DNA of 64,000 nt from Sphingomonas sp. PAMC26645 (GCF_004795835.1 NZ_CP039249.1:2765001-2829000), one strand, 5' to 3'; positions 16,261 through 24,968 are shown, numbered from the stretch's first letter. Notes: generated from the sequence alone by a model not told the origin. Numbers and translations are program-made.

Positions 16261-16716
16261 CGGCCCGCACCAGCAGGGGTGGTGTGGCACGGGCCGACCG
16301 CGACCTCAGAAGGTCCCGATGCGGTCCAATTGCAAATTTGGCTAGGCATCGCAATAGGTAACGGCCTGTCTCAAGCGGCAGGAACGCGAGGCAGGCCGAG
16401 CCAACAATCCCCCGAATGGTGGCGCTGCGCTATTAGCGATGATCGAGACGCGCGCAATGAATAACGGCCCGCCCCCAGGGTCAGCCAAGAGCGAGCCGAC
16501 TAGGCCACTGCCAAGCAAGCCTAGCGATCAACAACGCAGCGGTAGGGCAAAGTTTCCGCTTTCGGTAACGGCCCGCCCCTGGCGAAATCCAAGGACGGGC
16601 CGACCAGCGCATGTTGGGGTTACACCGGCCAGCTAGTTACGAACACACCACCGTTACGGTTTCACGACGGTAACGGCCCGCCTCGAACGTGAGTGACTAC
16701 GCAAGGCGGGCCGGCC
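16257..16716 (+). repeat. Five hairpin-forming repeats at about 103-base pitch
   Basis: Five copies of a TAACGGCCCGC-type box begin at about 16257, 16358, 16461, 16565 and 16670 (intervals 101, 103, 104 and 105). Each is followed 15 to 30 bases later by a GCGGGCCGACC-type box that can pair with it; copy 2 is diverged. The DNA between hairpins is not conserved. An extra inverted repeat CCGTTAC...GTAACGG joins copies 4 and 5 (about 16651-16676). No coding gene was seen in 16261-16790. Role unknown. Confidence 0.6.
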
Positions 16717-16790
16717 TGGTCACGTTGGGAGCGACCCGGCGCGGACTAAACGCCCGACCACCTCATCGGATCACATCGGAAGGAATATAT

Positions 16791-17411
16791 ATGGCGACGG
16801 CATCAAAGCCGGCGACCGCCCCTGCGCGCCCTGCGCACGGACTGGCGTCTCCGGACAAATTCTTCGCGTCGATTCGCTCGCTGTTCGGGACGATGACGAA
16901 GGCGCAGGTCGAGGGCATCCAGGCGAAGCTGGTCGCGTTCGCTGCGATCGGCGCGCCGCTGGCATACGTCGCCTACGGGCTCGCCACCTCGTTCCATGAA
17001 ACCGCCCAGCGCATGCAGCCGATCCCAGAGATCGGACGCGGCCGAAACTATCCATATGGCAAGCCGGGCAAGCATAGCGGTCAGATCGCCTACGGCCGCG
17101 GCGATGTCCAGCTGACGTGGGACTATAACTACGAGCGCGCGGACAACGAACTCGGGCTGAAAGGCGCGCTGACGTCGAACTATGACCGCGCCCTAGAGAC
17201 CGAGATCTCCGCGCAGATCATGGTGCTGGGCATGACGGAAGGCTGGTTCACCGGGAAGCGGTTTGCCAGCTACCTGCCCGCGAAGGGGCCAGCCACGACG
17301 GTGCAGTTCACCTCCGCGCGCCGCATCATCAACGGGATCGACCGCGCCGAGAAGGTCGCGGGTTACGCGATGTTCTTCCAGGCAGGGCTGGTCGCTGGCG
17401 GATGGATCTGA
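16791..17411 (+). CDS. Endolysin, GH19 chitinase-like
   Basis: A 206-residue lysozyme-like enzyme. The core has LATSFHETAQRMQPIPEIGR (catalytic Glu in HETA) and GRGDVQLTWDYNYERADNEL, as in GH19/chitinase-like phage endolysins that cut the peptidoglycan glycan strand. A hydrophilic N terminus of about 20 residues precedes the domain, and no signal peptide is seen, so a holin is needed for release. The ATG at 16791 has GGAAGGA upstream and is preferred to an earlier in-frame start. Confidence 0.8.
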   Translation: MATASKPATAPARPAHGLASPDKFFASIRSLFGTMTKAQVEGIQAKLVAFAAIGAPLAYVAYGLATSFHETAQRMQPIPEIGRGRNYPYGKPGKHSGQIAYGRGDVQLTWDYNYERADNELGLKGALTSNYDRALETEISAQIMVLGMTEGWFTGKRFASYLPAKGPATTVQFTSARRIINGIDRAEKVAGYAMFFQAGLVAGGWI

Positions 17412-17510
17412 GGGAACTCGACCGTCGGGTGCTTTGACGAGCGATAAACCCCGACGGCCATCCTCGCCTCTACCGAAATGTCCTTACAAAACACCTAACA
17501 GGAGCTTCCT

Positions 17511-17837
17511 ATGAAGAAACTACTGACCGCTGCACTATGCGCGGCGTCGATGGCGCTTGCCAGCTGCTCGACCCTGCCGCCCCCGTCGAATGCAACGGCA
17601 GCGCAGATCGGGACCGCTGTCGATCGAGCGCAGGCGGCATACGACCGGGTTGCGGCGTCGGCCAACCTCGTCCTGCCTTTCCTGTCGCCAGAACGTGCGG
17701 CCCGGATCCGACTCGCGATGTCGCTTGCTGAGCGTGGTCTCACCGCTGCCCGATACGCCGCCACGGCTGCCGAACAGCTGGCGGTACTGAAGCAGGCGGA
17801 AGCGGCGACTTGGCTTGTCGAGACCACGGCACAGTAA
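17511..17837 (+). CDS. Small lipoprotein of the lysis cassette
   Basis: A 108-residue protein with a signal peptide and lipobox LASC (Cys about 20), then an Ala-rich helical body with possible coiled coil. It follows the endolysin gene. An inverted repeat CCGTCGGG...CCCCGACGG lies in the gap (17422-17457). An outer-membrane spanin-like role is possible from position, but it is longer than typical Rz1 and has no Pro-rich tail. AGGAG lies a few bases before the ATG. Confidence 0.6.
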   Translation: MKKLLTAALCAASMALASCSTLPPPSNATAAQIGTAVDRAQAAYDRVAASANLVLPFLSPERAARIRLAMSLAERGLTAARYAATAAEQLAVLKQAEAATWLVETTAQ

Positions 17838-17875
17838 AAACCACCATCTGCGGCTGCCATATCGAAGGATCATCG

Positions 17876-20251
17876 ATGAAAACCATTCTACTCTGGGACC
17901 CTCGGTTCCCGGATCGTCGCCCCTCGCGCCTTACTGTCGAGGATACGGTTGCATCGGCTGCCATTCGCGCCGGTGTTGCAGCAGCTGCGAACCCGGCAGA
18001 GGCTGGAGCGCTGTCCGCAGGCGGCGCACTCGATCCTACTATGCTCACCGAGGTCGTACTGCAGCATGGCTCGGGCGGATTAACCCGCCGCGTCTTCCTG
18101 CCGTACAGCGTTGTCATGGTCGGTGCATTGGCTGGCGTTCTCGCATCCATTGGCACGCCGATACCTAGCGGCGTCACTCCGACACCCACCCCAACGCCAA
18201 CGCCGATGCCGACGCCGAGCTTCATCATGAACAGGCTCGCAACTGCGCTCAATGCGACTAAGGCGGGAACGGCTGACACGTACTACATGACCGTTGGCGA
18301 TAGCACGTCGATGGGCAACGGTTCCGGTGATCCGTCCGGTACGACAGGTGCGCGACCCTATACGACGACCTCGTATTCTGCCGCACGTTTCAAGGCGCTT
18401 GGCTATCCAACTAGCACCGATGCTTTCTTCGGGAGCGCAGGCAACGCGACCATTGGCGGTTACGCTGCGTACAATCCCGCTGTGGCAGTGGGCGGCTGGG
18501 CGGTCGGGACGCTAACCAGCGCGGGCGGCGTCAATTTCGAGAAAACCTCCGCCACGCCGGGCGCGCTCGTCTTCACGCCGACCGATCCGTGCGACGTCTT
18601 CGATGTCTATACGGTAGACGGGCCGGGTTATGGAACGCTTACCATCTCTGTCGACGGCGGCACGGCAACGCAGGTAGCGCAGGCGGCGGGCGCGATCGCT
18701 ATCCGGAAGACGACCGTTGCTACAGGCGCCATGGGCGCACACACGATCGCGATCGACAGCCTCGACGCAACCAAGGTCAATCTCCTTGGCATCATCGCGC
18801 GCAGTACCACGATCAAACGGATGATCATTATCAACGCGGGCGTACGCGGTTGGGCGGCAAGCGATTGGAAGGGCGTTTCCCAGCCCTATGCTCCGTCTTC
18901 CATGCTGGCCTATCTTGCGCCGCATGGCGCCGATGTCGCGCTCGGCATCAACGACTTCCGCGACGGCTCAACGCTCACGGAAGCCTCGTTCCGAACGCAG
19001 ATGCAGGTCGTCTTCGATGCGCTGAAGTCTACAGCCGACATCGTGCTACGCGGGCCGAATGATATTAGCCCCGCTTCGAGCAACGGCACGCTGACCATGC
19101 CTCAAGTTGGGGCCGTGTTGTACAGCATGGCGACGACACAAGGTTTTGGGTATATCGATACTATCGGCGCGATGGGCGATTACACGACCGTCAACAACGC
19201 CGGAAACATGTACGATAACCTGCATCCGAAGCGAGCTTACTACACCTCGCTAGGGCCGATTCTTGCCAATTATGAAGATGCCGCCATTCGCCGCGGCGGC
19301 TATAGTCCAGTGGCGCCAACGCCCACCGTGTCGCTGTCAGCGGGGCAATCTAAGGCCGAAGGCAACAGCGGCGCGACGCTGTACACTTACACCGTCACCC
19401 GGTCGGTCAGCATCGGCGCGATCAATGTGCCGTGGGCGTTTTCTGCAGGGATTACAAACGCAGCCGACTATACCGGGGGCGTCTTGCCAACTGGCGGTAG
19501 TATCGCAATCGCGGACGGGGTGACGACCGGAGCGTTTGCCGTCAGCGTCAATGGCGACACCACGGTCGAGCAAGATGAAACATTTTCCGTCAACATTTTG
19601 GCCCCCTCTGGCTATTCCTTAGGATCTGCTAGCGCCAGCGGCGCGATTGTGAACGACGATTCCGCCGCACCTAGTCCCGGCTTGACCGACGCGTTCACCG
19701 CCACCGATGGTTCGCTGTTGTCCGCGCACACGGCTGATACGGGCCAGAGCTGGGCGCAGTTCAGCACTGGCTGGACCATCGCGAACAACAAGGTTTACGC
19801 TCCGGCTGCGAACACGGTGATCAGCGCAGTTTCGTCGTTCTCCGGGCAGAATATCGCGATGGAGGCGGACCTCGAGTTCACCACTATCCAGACAGCGAAC
19901 CTTGGCGTGGCCGTCCGCGTCATCGACAAGAACACCGGATACATGGGCCTCTACCGCTCTTCGCAGGGCGGCTGGGTCATTGCCATGTATAACGGCAACA
20001 CGACCTTTACGCAGATCTCGCCCGCACCAAGCGGTGCCGCGCTTTACACGCCATCTGCTGGCGATGTGAGGCGAGTTCGCTTGGAGGCGAGCGGTTCTAC
20101 TCTCACGCTCAAGGTGGGTGGAGTGACCGTGGCGACGGTGACTGACACGAGTATCGCAGCAAGCGGAGGTGTTGGCCTGGCGCAGATCATCGGCGTTTCA
20201 ACTGCGACCGCGGGTGCGCGTATCGATAACGTTGCGGCGTCACTGCTGTGA
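17876..20251 (+). CDS. Large SGNH esterase adhesin with Calx-beta and lectin-like domains
   Basis: A 791-residue protein. An N-terminal region (1 to 95) is followed by a Thr-Pro linker (TPTPTPTPTP near 101-110), then an SGNH hydrolase (GDST at 141-144, GIND near 360 and NLHP near 450). A Calx-beta-like repeat (EQDETFSVNILAPSGYSLG) lies near 570 to 590. The C-terminal 180 residues form a laminin G/concanavalin-like domain (LTDAFTATDGSLL). This suits a tail fibre or released depolymerase acting on acylated surface glycans. The ATG at 17876 has a GAAGGA site, and an in-frame start at 17810 is rejected. Confidence 0.7.
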   Translation: MKTILLWDPRFPDRRPSRLTVEDTVASAAIRAGVAAAANPAEAGALSAGGALDPTMLTEVVLQHGSGGLTRRVFLPYSVVMVGALAGVLASIGTPIPSGVTPTPTPTPTPMPTPSFIMNRLATALNATKAGTADTYYMTVGDSTSMGNGSGDPSGTTGARPYTTTSYSAARFKALGYPTSTDAFFGSAGNATIGGYAAYNPAVAVGGWAVGTLTSAGGVNFEKTSATPGALVFTPTDPCDVFDVYTVDGPGYGTLTISVDGGTATQVAQAAGAIAIRKTTVATGAMGAHTIAIDSLDATKVNLLGIIARSTTIKRMIIINAGVRGWAASDWKGVSQPYAPSSMLAYLAPHGADVALGINDFRDGSTLTEASFRTQMQVVFDALKSTADIVLRGPNDISPASSNGTLTMPQVGAVLYSMATTQGFGYIDTIGAMGDYTTVNNAGNMYDNLHPKRAYYTSLGPILANYEDAAIRRGGYSPVAPTPTVSLSAGQSKAEGNSGATLYTYTVTRSVSIGAINVPWAFSAGITNAADYTGGVLPTGGSIAIADGVTTGAFAVSVNGDTTVEQDETFSVNILAPSGYSLGSASASGAIVNDDSAAPSPGLTDAFTATDGSLLSAHTADTGQSWAQFSTGWTIANNKVYAPAANTVISAVSSFSGQNIAMEADLEFTTIQTANLGVAVRVIDKNTGYMGLYRSSQGGWVIAMYNGNTTFTQISPAPSGAALYTPSAGDVRRVRLEASGSTLTLKVGGVTVATVTDTSIAASGGVGLAQIIGVSTATAGARIDNVAASLL

Positions 20252-20260
20252 GGCGGTCCT

Positions 20261-20447
20261 ATGAAGCACCGGCAATCACCAAGTCGAGGCAAGCGTCGTC
20301 ATCGGTGAGACCGAAGCGCGGCTCGCACTGTACGACCCTGCTGAACCCTCAGCTCGCGAGATCTGTCGTTCTATGGGGCGGATCGGCCGAGGCTACGCGC
20401 TGATCAGCTGCGAAAATCCTCTACGTCTTCTGGTGGACGGCGGTTGA
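20261..20447 (+). pseudogene. Frameshifted small phage gene
   Basis: A start-less reading frame from 20265 to 20447 encodes a plausible 60-residue protein (RLALYDPAEPSAREICRSM and GRIGRGYALISCENPLRL). An ATG at 20261 is one base out of frame with it: reading ATG and then skipping one A would give a complete protein. As it stands, translation from that ATG ends after 15 codons. Either a recent one-base insertion or a sequencing error. Function unknown. Confidence 0.35.
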
Positions 20448-20556
20448 GCGTGGCTGGAGGCGCGTTCGCCTGCCTCTGGAGTAGGATATGTCGCCGCGTC
20501 ACTCACCAAGGCAGAGATGACGCCGCGACATAATATGAGTACGTGGCCCCAAAGCG

Positions 20557-21759
20557 GTGGCTGGGGGCGTGAAATTGGGAAAAGTCGACACGGTTGAAAC
20601 GAACGGCTTGGTTTTGTCGGGCAGAGTTGATGCGCTCGACTCACTTCGTGGCATCGCGGCCCTCGTCGTCGTCCTACATCACTGCTCTCTGGCGTTGGGC
20701 TGGTACAATTACGTCGATCACTTTGGCATCCGGATCGTGCTCTCAGGCGCAGGATCGGTGATCCTTTTTTTCGTTCTTAGTGGTCTCGTTCTGACGAAGA
20801 CGTACCTCGAAAAAGATAGGGCTTACGTTCCCTTCGCAATCAAACGGGTGATCAGGATCTATCTGCCGTTTGCCGCTGCGATCCTTCTGGCCGCAGCCCT
20901 GTGTTGGCAGTTGGGTTATGCGCCGGTCAGTTCAGCTGGAGACTGGTTCAATTCGGCCGGTTGGCATAGACCCGTAACCGCTCGGGTCATCGCATCACAT
21001 CTAGTCATGAATAGCATCGATCTTGATAACGCGGTGTGGAGCCTGTCCCACGAATTGCGTATCTCGCTCCTGATCCCGTTTCTGGCACTAGCAATCACAC
21101 GCTTTCCAAAAGCCACTATCGCAGGTCTGTTCGCAGTTTCGGTAGTGTTGTCGCCGCTCAGTCATAACTTACAGCCACATCCGAACATTCAAAACTACGT
21201 AACTAGCGTTCAGTACGTTCTTATTTTCGCATTTGGGGCAATGCTGGTGGCGCACGGCGGGGCGATTGTTCGACATCTTCGCCAACTATCTGGGTTGAAG
21301 CTGTTCGCGCTTACGCTGACGTGCCTTGCTGCGATTTCTACAGCGCCGAACAGTATTCTGCCGCTTGATTCGCTTAGTCAGGTATTTTACCTGATAATTT
21401 CGGGTGCCGGTTCCGCTGGTCTTATATGCCTCGCACTCACGCCGGGCTGGTTCGAGAAGTCCGTGCTGCGGCATCCGGCCGCTATCTACCTAGGATCAAT
21501 CTCATACAGTCTGTATCTCGTTCACTTGATCGTGATGCAGGTGCTGGTGCGTTCGCTGCACGATCTCGTTCCGGTATGGCTACCTTTTGTGATAACTCCC
21601 GTCGTGGCTATCGGAGCCGCTCAAGTATTCCGCTTAGCTGCCGAGACCCAATCGCAGAACATCGGCCGCCGTGCCGCGGCATGGTGGACTGGTCGCCGCG
21701 CTGTCGCTGAAGAAGGGTTCGGAACGCAGAAAACCGCAAAGCGCCCACCAAGCGTCTAG
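20557..21759 (+). CDS. Acyltransferase 3 family membrane O-acyltransferase
   Basis: A 400-residue integral membrane protein with about ten spans. The N terminus carries the family signature LDSLRGIAALVVVLHHCS (catalytic His in the first span). Relatives (OafA type) transfer acetyl groups to O-antigen or exopolysaccharide. In prophages this is a classic seroconversion gene that alters the receptor and blocks superinfection. It lies after the tail/lysis genes as a moron would. The start is uncertain: GTG at 20557 or 20569. Confidence 0.85.
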   Translation: MAGGVKLGKVDTVETNGLVLSGRVDALDSLRGIAALVVVLHHCSLALGWYNYVDHFGIRIVLSGAGSVILFFVLSGLVLTKTYLEKDRAYVPFAIKRVIRIYLPFAAAILLAAALCWQLGYAPVSSAGDWFNSAGWHRPVTARVIASHLVMNSIDLDNAVWSLSHELRISLLIPFLALAITRFPKATIAGLFAVSVVLSPLSHNLQPHPNIQNYVTSVQYVLIFAFGAMLVAHGGAIVRHLRQLSGLKLFALTLTCLAAISTAPNSILPLDSLSQVFYLIISGAGSAGLICLALTPGWFEKSVLRHPAAIYLGSISYSLYLVHLIVMQVLVRSLHDLVPVWLPFVITPVVAIGAAQVFRLAAETQSQNIGRRAAAWWTGRRAVAEEGFGTQKTAKRPPSV

Positions 21760-21946
21760 TACTGCGATCTTTGACCTGAGAGGGGCACCGCAGCGGGGAG
21801 GCGTCTTGGGAATGCTCAACCCGCTGCGATGTCGCGATACTGGCACTTAACCTTTTGGTAAGCAATCTCCGCGAAATCACAAAATGGAACCATGTCGCGA
21901 CGAGCCCATGTGACAAGCACGGTTTAAGAATGCTCGCTGCGACGTA

Positions 21947-22138
21947 TCAGGGTAGCGTCAACGCTTGCTTAGCGGCAACTGCCATCTCGCGGAACGCGGT
22001 CTTCCATGTAGCACCCGCGTCCGCCCAGGGCGTCCGGTCCTCGACCCGCTCCATTCGGCTTTCCCACATGTACGCCGCAACGTGCTCAATCACGGCATCA
22101 TCATCGTTGCTCGTGCAGAGCCGGCACCGAGCAGACAT
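21947..22138 (-). CDS. Small hypothetical protein
   Basis: A 63-residue protein with CRLC at the N terminus and an acidic helical body (AVIEHVAAYMWESRMERVED). It resembles the short phage-associated proteins that end with a REMAVAAKQAL-type helix. The ATG at 22138 is preferred to upstream frame extensions. It is divergent from the next gene with 43 bases between. A stem CGCAGCGGG...CCCGCTGCG lies in the preceding gap (21789-21828). Confidence 0.45.
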   Translation of the reverse strand: MSARCRLCTSNDDDAVIEHVAAYMWESRMERVEDRTPWADAGATWKTAFREMAVAAKQALTLP

Positions 22139-22181
22139 ATCGAATCCTTGCAAGTTTGTTCCCGTTGCGTTCCATAGGGCG

Positions 22182-22463
22182 ATGCACCGGCAAACGCGAA
22201 TCACGGTCGACTTGGCGGTCCAGATCCTTCGGGATACCTTGGCGGAAACGTCGAACGGTCGCGTCGACACGGTGCCGGTTCGCCTAGCGTTGCGATGCTT
22301 ATGGTCGCACTGCCCCGAGCGCTGGCCTCTCGTAATGTTCTGGGAAGGTGCGCAGCAGGATAACGAGATCGGGCGCAGCCAGAGCGTGACTGCCTCGTTC
22401 AACGGGATCGTGCGGCAGCTGCGCCGCTCGGGGGCGTATTCCGAGGTTAGCAGTTCGAAGTAG
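22182..22463 (+). CDS. Small hypothetical protein
   Basis: A 93-residue soluble protein starting MHRQTRITVDLAVQILRD. No known domain. It has a helical first half, a Trp-rich centre (CPERWPLVMFWEG) and a basic tail. It faces away from the 21947-22138 gene, so the 43 bases between probably hold a divergent promoter. Its 3' end overlaps that of the DUF6961-like gene. Confidence 0.4.
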   Translation: MHRQTRITVDLAVQILRDTLAETSNGRVDTVPVRLALRCLWSHCPERWPLVMFWEGAQQDNEIGRSQSVTASFNGIVRQLRRSGAYSEVSSSK

Positions 22464-22635
22464 GGCCACGGTCGCCGGTTATCGTGTCGACGGCAGCAGC
22501 AACCCGGCGCCAGTCTTCGACTGCAATCCGATCGCCAAGGGCATCGGTCAACTGATCAATAATATAGTCTGCCGTCAGTTCGCCGTGAGCGGCGAGAATA
22601 GCACCGGCCTGTATCCAGACCTCGCGATCTTCCAT
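22447..22635 (-). CDS. DUF6961-like small protein
   Basis: A 62-residue helical protein (MEDREVWIQAGAILAAHGE ... WRRVAAAVDTI). The alternating pattern with a conserved Trp near the N and C ends matches the short DUF6961-type proteins common in sphingomonads, as far as I can recall. ATG at 22635 aligns with that family better than ATG at 22653. Function unknown. Confidence 0.45.
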   Translation of the reverse strand: MEDREVWIQAGAILAAHGELTADYIIDQLTDALGDRIAVEDWRRVAAAVDTITGDRGPTSNC

Positions 22636-22702
22636 CGGGCCTGCACGCGCCATCAGATGTCGAGAACGCGCCGTTCGGCCTTGTCTCGCGGCAAACTCGC
22701 TT

Positions 22703-22960
22703 TCATGCCCACGGGCCTTTTTTAGTCAATGGGACCGATGGCCTTTCATAGCGCTCTGCAGCTTCATCCACGGTCAAGATGGGGACCGGCGCCAATTCCC
22801 GCGTTACGTACAGATGACGTAGGATCATCGCCAGATCCCGCTCAGTGAGACCGGATACCCGGTCAATGACCTGACCTTCCGGTAGAGGTTCGACCCACGC
22901 GGCGAGGCGCTTGCACGCCTCGCCGAACTCGGGGTCCGCAGAATCGTCGAAGTCAGGCAT
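22703..22960 (-). CDS. Small hypothetical protein
   Basis: An 85-residue acidic protein with a helical core (ERDLAMILRHLYVTREL) and a short basic end. No known domain or export signal. It belongs to a leftward run of small genes from about 24.1 to 22.4 kb, separated by short gaps. Confidence 0.4.
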   Translation of the reverse strand: MPDFDDSADPEFGEACKRLAAWVEPLPEGQVIDRVSGLTERDLAMILRHLYVTRELAPVPILTVDEAAERYERPSVPLTKKGPWA

Positions 22961-23000
22961 TTTCGAAGCCTATGCGCACCCGACCGATTCTGGCAACCGC

Positions 23001-23171
23001 TCAGCCAGCCTTCATGTTAGACGAAGCATTGTTGAACGTCTTGTTGAGGCTGCTACCTAAACCCTGCATTGCCGCGATCGCAGCAACAGCGATCAGTGCG
23101 GCGATAAGGCCGTACTCGATGGCGGTGGCCCCGCGGGAGTTTCGAAGAAGTGAAGTGATGTACTGGCGCAT
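23001..23171 (-). CDS. Flp-type IVb pilin subunit
   Basis: A 56-residue class IVb pilin precursor. It has a short basic leader, the cleavage region RGATAIEYGLIAALIAVAAI with Glu at mature position 5 and adjacent Tyr, and a hydrophobic helix for subunit packing. These pilins form Tad/Flp adhesive pili, and the prepilin peptidase and Tad machinery must be elsewhere. GGAACG precedes the ATG at 23171 and decides the start. It is unusual next to prophage genes. Confidence 0.85.
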   Translation of the reverse strand: MRQYITSLLRNSRGATAIEYGLIAALIAVAAIAAMQGLGSSLNKTFNNASSNMKAG

Positions 23172-23307
23172 TATCGTTCCTTTCACGGCGGGAGTGGACG
23201 ACAATTGTTAAGATCGGATTGGCGCCGGCTTGCTCCTAGTTCCGCTTTAGCAGTTTGGTACGGAGCGACATGGCCAACCAACTTCACCCAAACGTCGTGA
23301 TCGCTCG

Positions 23308-23574
23308 TCAAATGGGCAAATTACGCCGCTTAAGCTCAGCAAGCAGCGCGTCTCCGTAAGGATCGCCAACCTCTCCATCTGTCTGCCGGTAGGTTTCGAC
23401 AAGCTGCACATCCGTCAGCGCGTCAAGAATTTGACCGGCCTTTTCGCGGTACAGTTTTAGGTTCTCCTGGGTCGTGTCCCTACCAGACCCATCTTGCGTG
23501 CGTAAGTCGCCGCGGTCGATCCGACTAGCGCTGTTCAGCAGGCTACGTAGGCGGGTTAAATCACTGTCGTTCAT
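23308..23574 (-). CDS. Small hypothetical protein
   Basis: An 88-residue hydrophilic helical protein starting MNDSDLTRLRSLLNSASRID. No recognised domain. It lies between the pilin and a small membrane gene, all on the same strand. Confidence 0.4.
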   Translation of the reverse strand: MNDSDLTRLRSLLNSASRIDRGDLRTQDGSGRDTTQENLKLYREKAGQILDALTDVQLVETYRQTDGEVGDPYGDALLAELKRRNLPI

Positions 23575-23611
23575 GACGTTACCCTATATGCGGTCGACCA
23601 GTCCGGGCAAC

Positions 23612-23896
23612 TCAATCGCCGTCTCGTTCCGATCTATCCGTAAGCCGACCTTGACGCTTCCAACGCGCCATTAGCGCACGGGCTAGTCCGCCCTCATGAA
23701 AATACTGGTGTAGCCAATGTGCCGTTCGCTCGCGGTCTCTGTCCTCAGCCCGCTTTCCGGCCACCAGCAACCAAACCACCGCCCCCAACAAGGCTACAAG
23801 GATGCCTCCTGCTACAATAAAATCGAAGGCGCTGATCAGCATTGGGATTGGCCTATGCCTTTCCCAGTTGCGCGCAAGGCCATAATGTCGCTGCAT
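23612..23896 (-). CDS. Small single-span membrane protein
   Basis: A 94-residue protein with one strong membrane span near 24-46 (FIVAGGILVALLGAVVWLLV) and a basic, aromatic C-terminal tail (AHWLHQYFHEGGLARALM). The ATG at 23896 has GGAG seven bases upstream and is preferred over the ATG at 23842. Function unknown. Confidence 0.45.
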   Translation of the reverse strand: MQRHYGLARNWERHRPIPMLISAFDFIVAGGILVALLGAVVWLLVAGKRAEDRDRERTAHWLHQYFHEGGLARALMARWKRQGRLTDRSERDGD

Positions 23897-23948
23897 GGAC
23901 GAACTCCACCTCCAGCCTAGGCGCGATCGACCGATTCAGGCAGTCAGC

Positions 23949-24146
23949 TTATTCCTCAGAGGGACGACGCCTACCCACGGGACGCCCGACGCTCAATACC
24001 TCAACCCGTTCAGCTCGGGCGGCAAGATCATCAAGCTTGATTGCAGATGCGATCAGAACCGCCTTCTTATTGATCAACTTTGTAGATTCCGCTTCGGCTC
24101 GATCCGACGCTGCACGCGCCCGCAACTCATCGCTTACTCTGCTCAT
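23949..24146 (-). CDS. Small helical hypothetical protein
   Basis: A 65-residue protein, nearly all helix (ELRARAASDRAEAESTKLIN), with a basic tail. It is divergent from the HIRAN gene with 49 bases between. No known domain. Confidence 0.4.
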   Translation of the reverse strand: MSRVSDELRARAASDRAEAESTKLINKKAVLIASAIKLDDLAARAERVEVLSVGRPVGRRRPSEE

Positions 24147-24195
24147 TCGCGCTCTCTACCTTTCCGGTGTCCTTCCGCAAGACTATGTTCGGTCT

Positions 24196-24636
24196 ATGGA
24201 TGAACTCACCACCTCCATTGTCGGCATAGACTTCCCGAACCAGGATAAGTCGAAGAGCAACAGGCGCATGGAGTGCATGCTCTGCGCCCCGGGTGACGTC
24301 GTCGAGCTACGCCTCGAGCCGAAGAACCCGTTCGACGAGAATGCCGTTGCCGTCTGGTCCGATCGCGGCACGCAGCTGGGCTACGTCAGCGCCGAGCGTG
24401 CGCCCCTGATCGGCAAGCGGATGAAGGAAGACGACGCGACCGCGGTCTTCCAGGCGATGCACGGTAGCGGGGCCTATATCCGGATCCGGTTCGGAGGCGG
24501 GTTACCTACCCTGCCCGACCCGGTCCCTGACGTTCCGAAGCCCCAGCCTCCCCGCCAGATGCGGTCGGCGCAGCGACCGGTCTACGATCCCCACGCGTTT
24601 TACCCTGACGAGGAAGGGCCGGAGTTTGGCGCCTAA
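24196..24636 (+). CDS. HIRAN-domain protein
   Basis: A 146-residue protein. Residues about 5 to 100 form a HIRAN domain (IVGIDFPNQDKSKSNRRMECM, then EPKNPFDENAVAVW and GYVSAERAPLIGKRM), a fold that binds 3' ends of DNA or damaged DNA. A Pro-rich linker follows, then the terminal peptide HAFYPDEEGPEFGA, which recurs as orphan copies downstream. It stands alone rather than attached to a helicase. ATG at 24196 precedes the domain directly. Confidence 0.8.
   Translation: MDELTTSIVGIDFPNQDKSKSNRRMECMLCAPGDVVELRLEPKNPFDENAVAVWSDRGTQLGYVSAERAPLIGKRMKEDDATAVFQAMHGSGAYIRIRFGGGLPTLPDPVPDVPKPQPPRQMRSAQRPVYDPHAFYPDEEGPEFGA
24592..24636 (+). repeat. C-terminal FYPDEE tag, copy a
   Basis: The last 15 codons of the HIRAN gene, encoding HAFYPDEEGPEFGA and stop. 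Three related 45-base copies follow at 25723, 26403 and 27772. Codon third positions differ between this copy and copy c while the peptide is kept, which points to a coding origin. Confidence 0.6.
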
Positions 24637-24968
24637 TCCTGTAACGCTAAGCTGAGGATATGATCTACCACTGGTTCGGGTAGCGGATTGGCTACGTCGA
24701 AACCGAACTCACCGGAGTGCGCCCAAGCAACCCACCCCGAGTAGCGAGCGAACGCTGGCACCTCAATTGCTAAGAATTGCCCTAATTTCGCTGGGTATCC
24801 CGACCGAACCCGAAAACCGTGGGTAGCGATATCGACCACGGTTGCCGAAAACGGATCGCCCCCTGGTGCCGTCAGGAATACCGGCAGATGGATCAACGCT
24901 CGGCTGACGACCCGCGCGTCTTCGAGCAGCCAGCTTGGTTTTAGCGACAAATTGTTATGGATGCTCAT
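24633..24968 (-). CDS. PilZ-domain protein
   Basis: A 111-residue protein with PilZ-like strands (DPFSATVVDIATHGFRVRSG and GWVAWAHSGEFGFDV). PilZ domains bind cyclic di-GMP through an RxxxR motif and a (D/N)xSxxG motif. Here the second motif reads DIATHG and no clear RxxxR is seen, so ligand binding is uncertain. Its end overlaps the HIRAN stop. A second PilZ protein is encoded upstream on the same strand. Confidence 0.65.
   Translation of the reverse strand: MSIHNNLSLKPSWLLEDARVVSRALIHLPVFLTAPGGDPFSATVVDIATHGFRVRSGYPAKLGQFLAIEVPAFARYSGWVAWAHSGEFGFDVANPLPEPVVDHILSLALQD

Noticed and set aside
16257..16716. Regular repeats considered as a CRISPR array
   Set aside because: Repeat units are about 103 bases apart with diverged boxes and internal pairing, and there are no cas genes.
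6975..20251. Gene transfer agent or tailocin identity for the structural module
   Set aside because: GTA head genes and tail tube or sheath genes are absent; terminase GpA and gpW point to a lambda-like siphovirus remnant.
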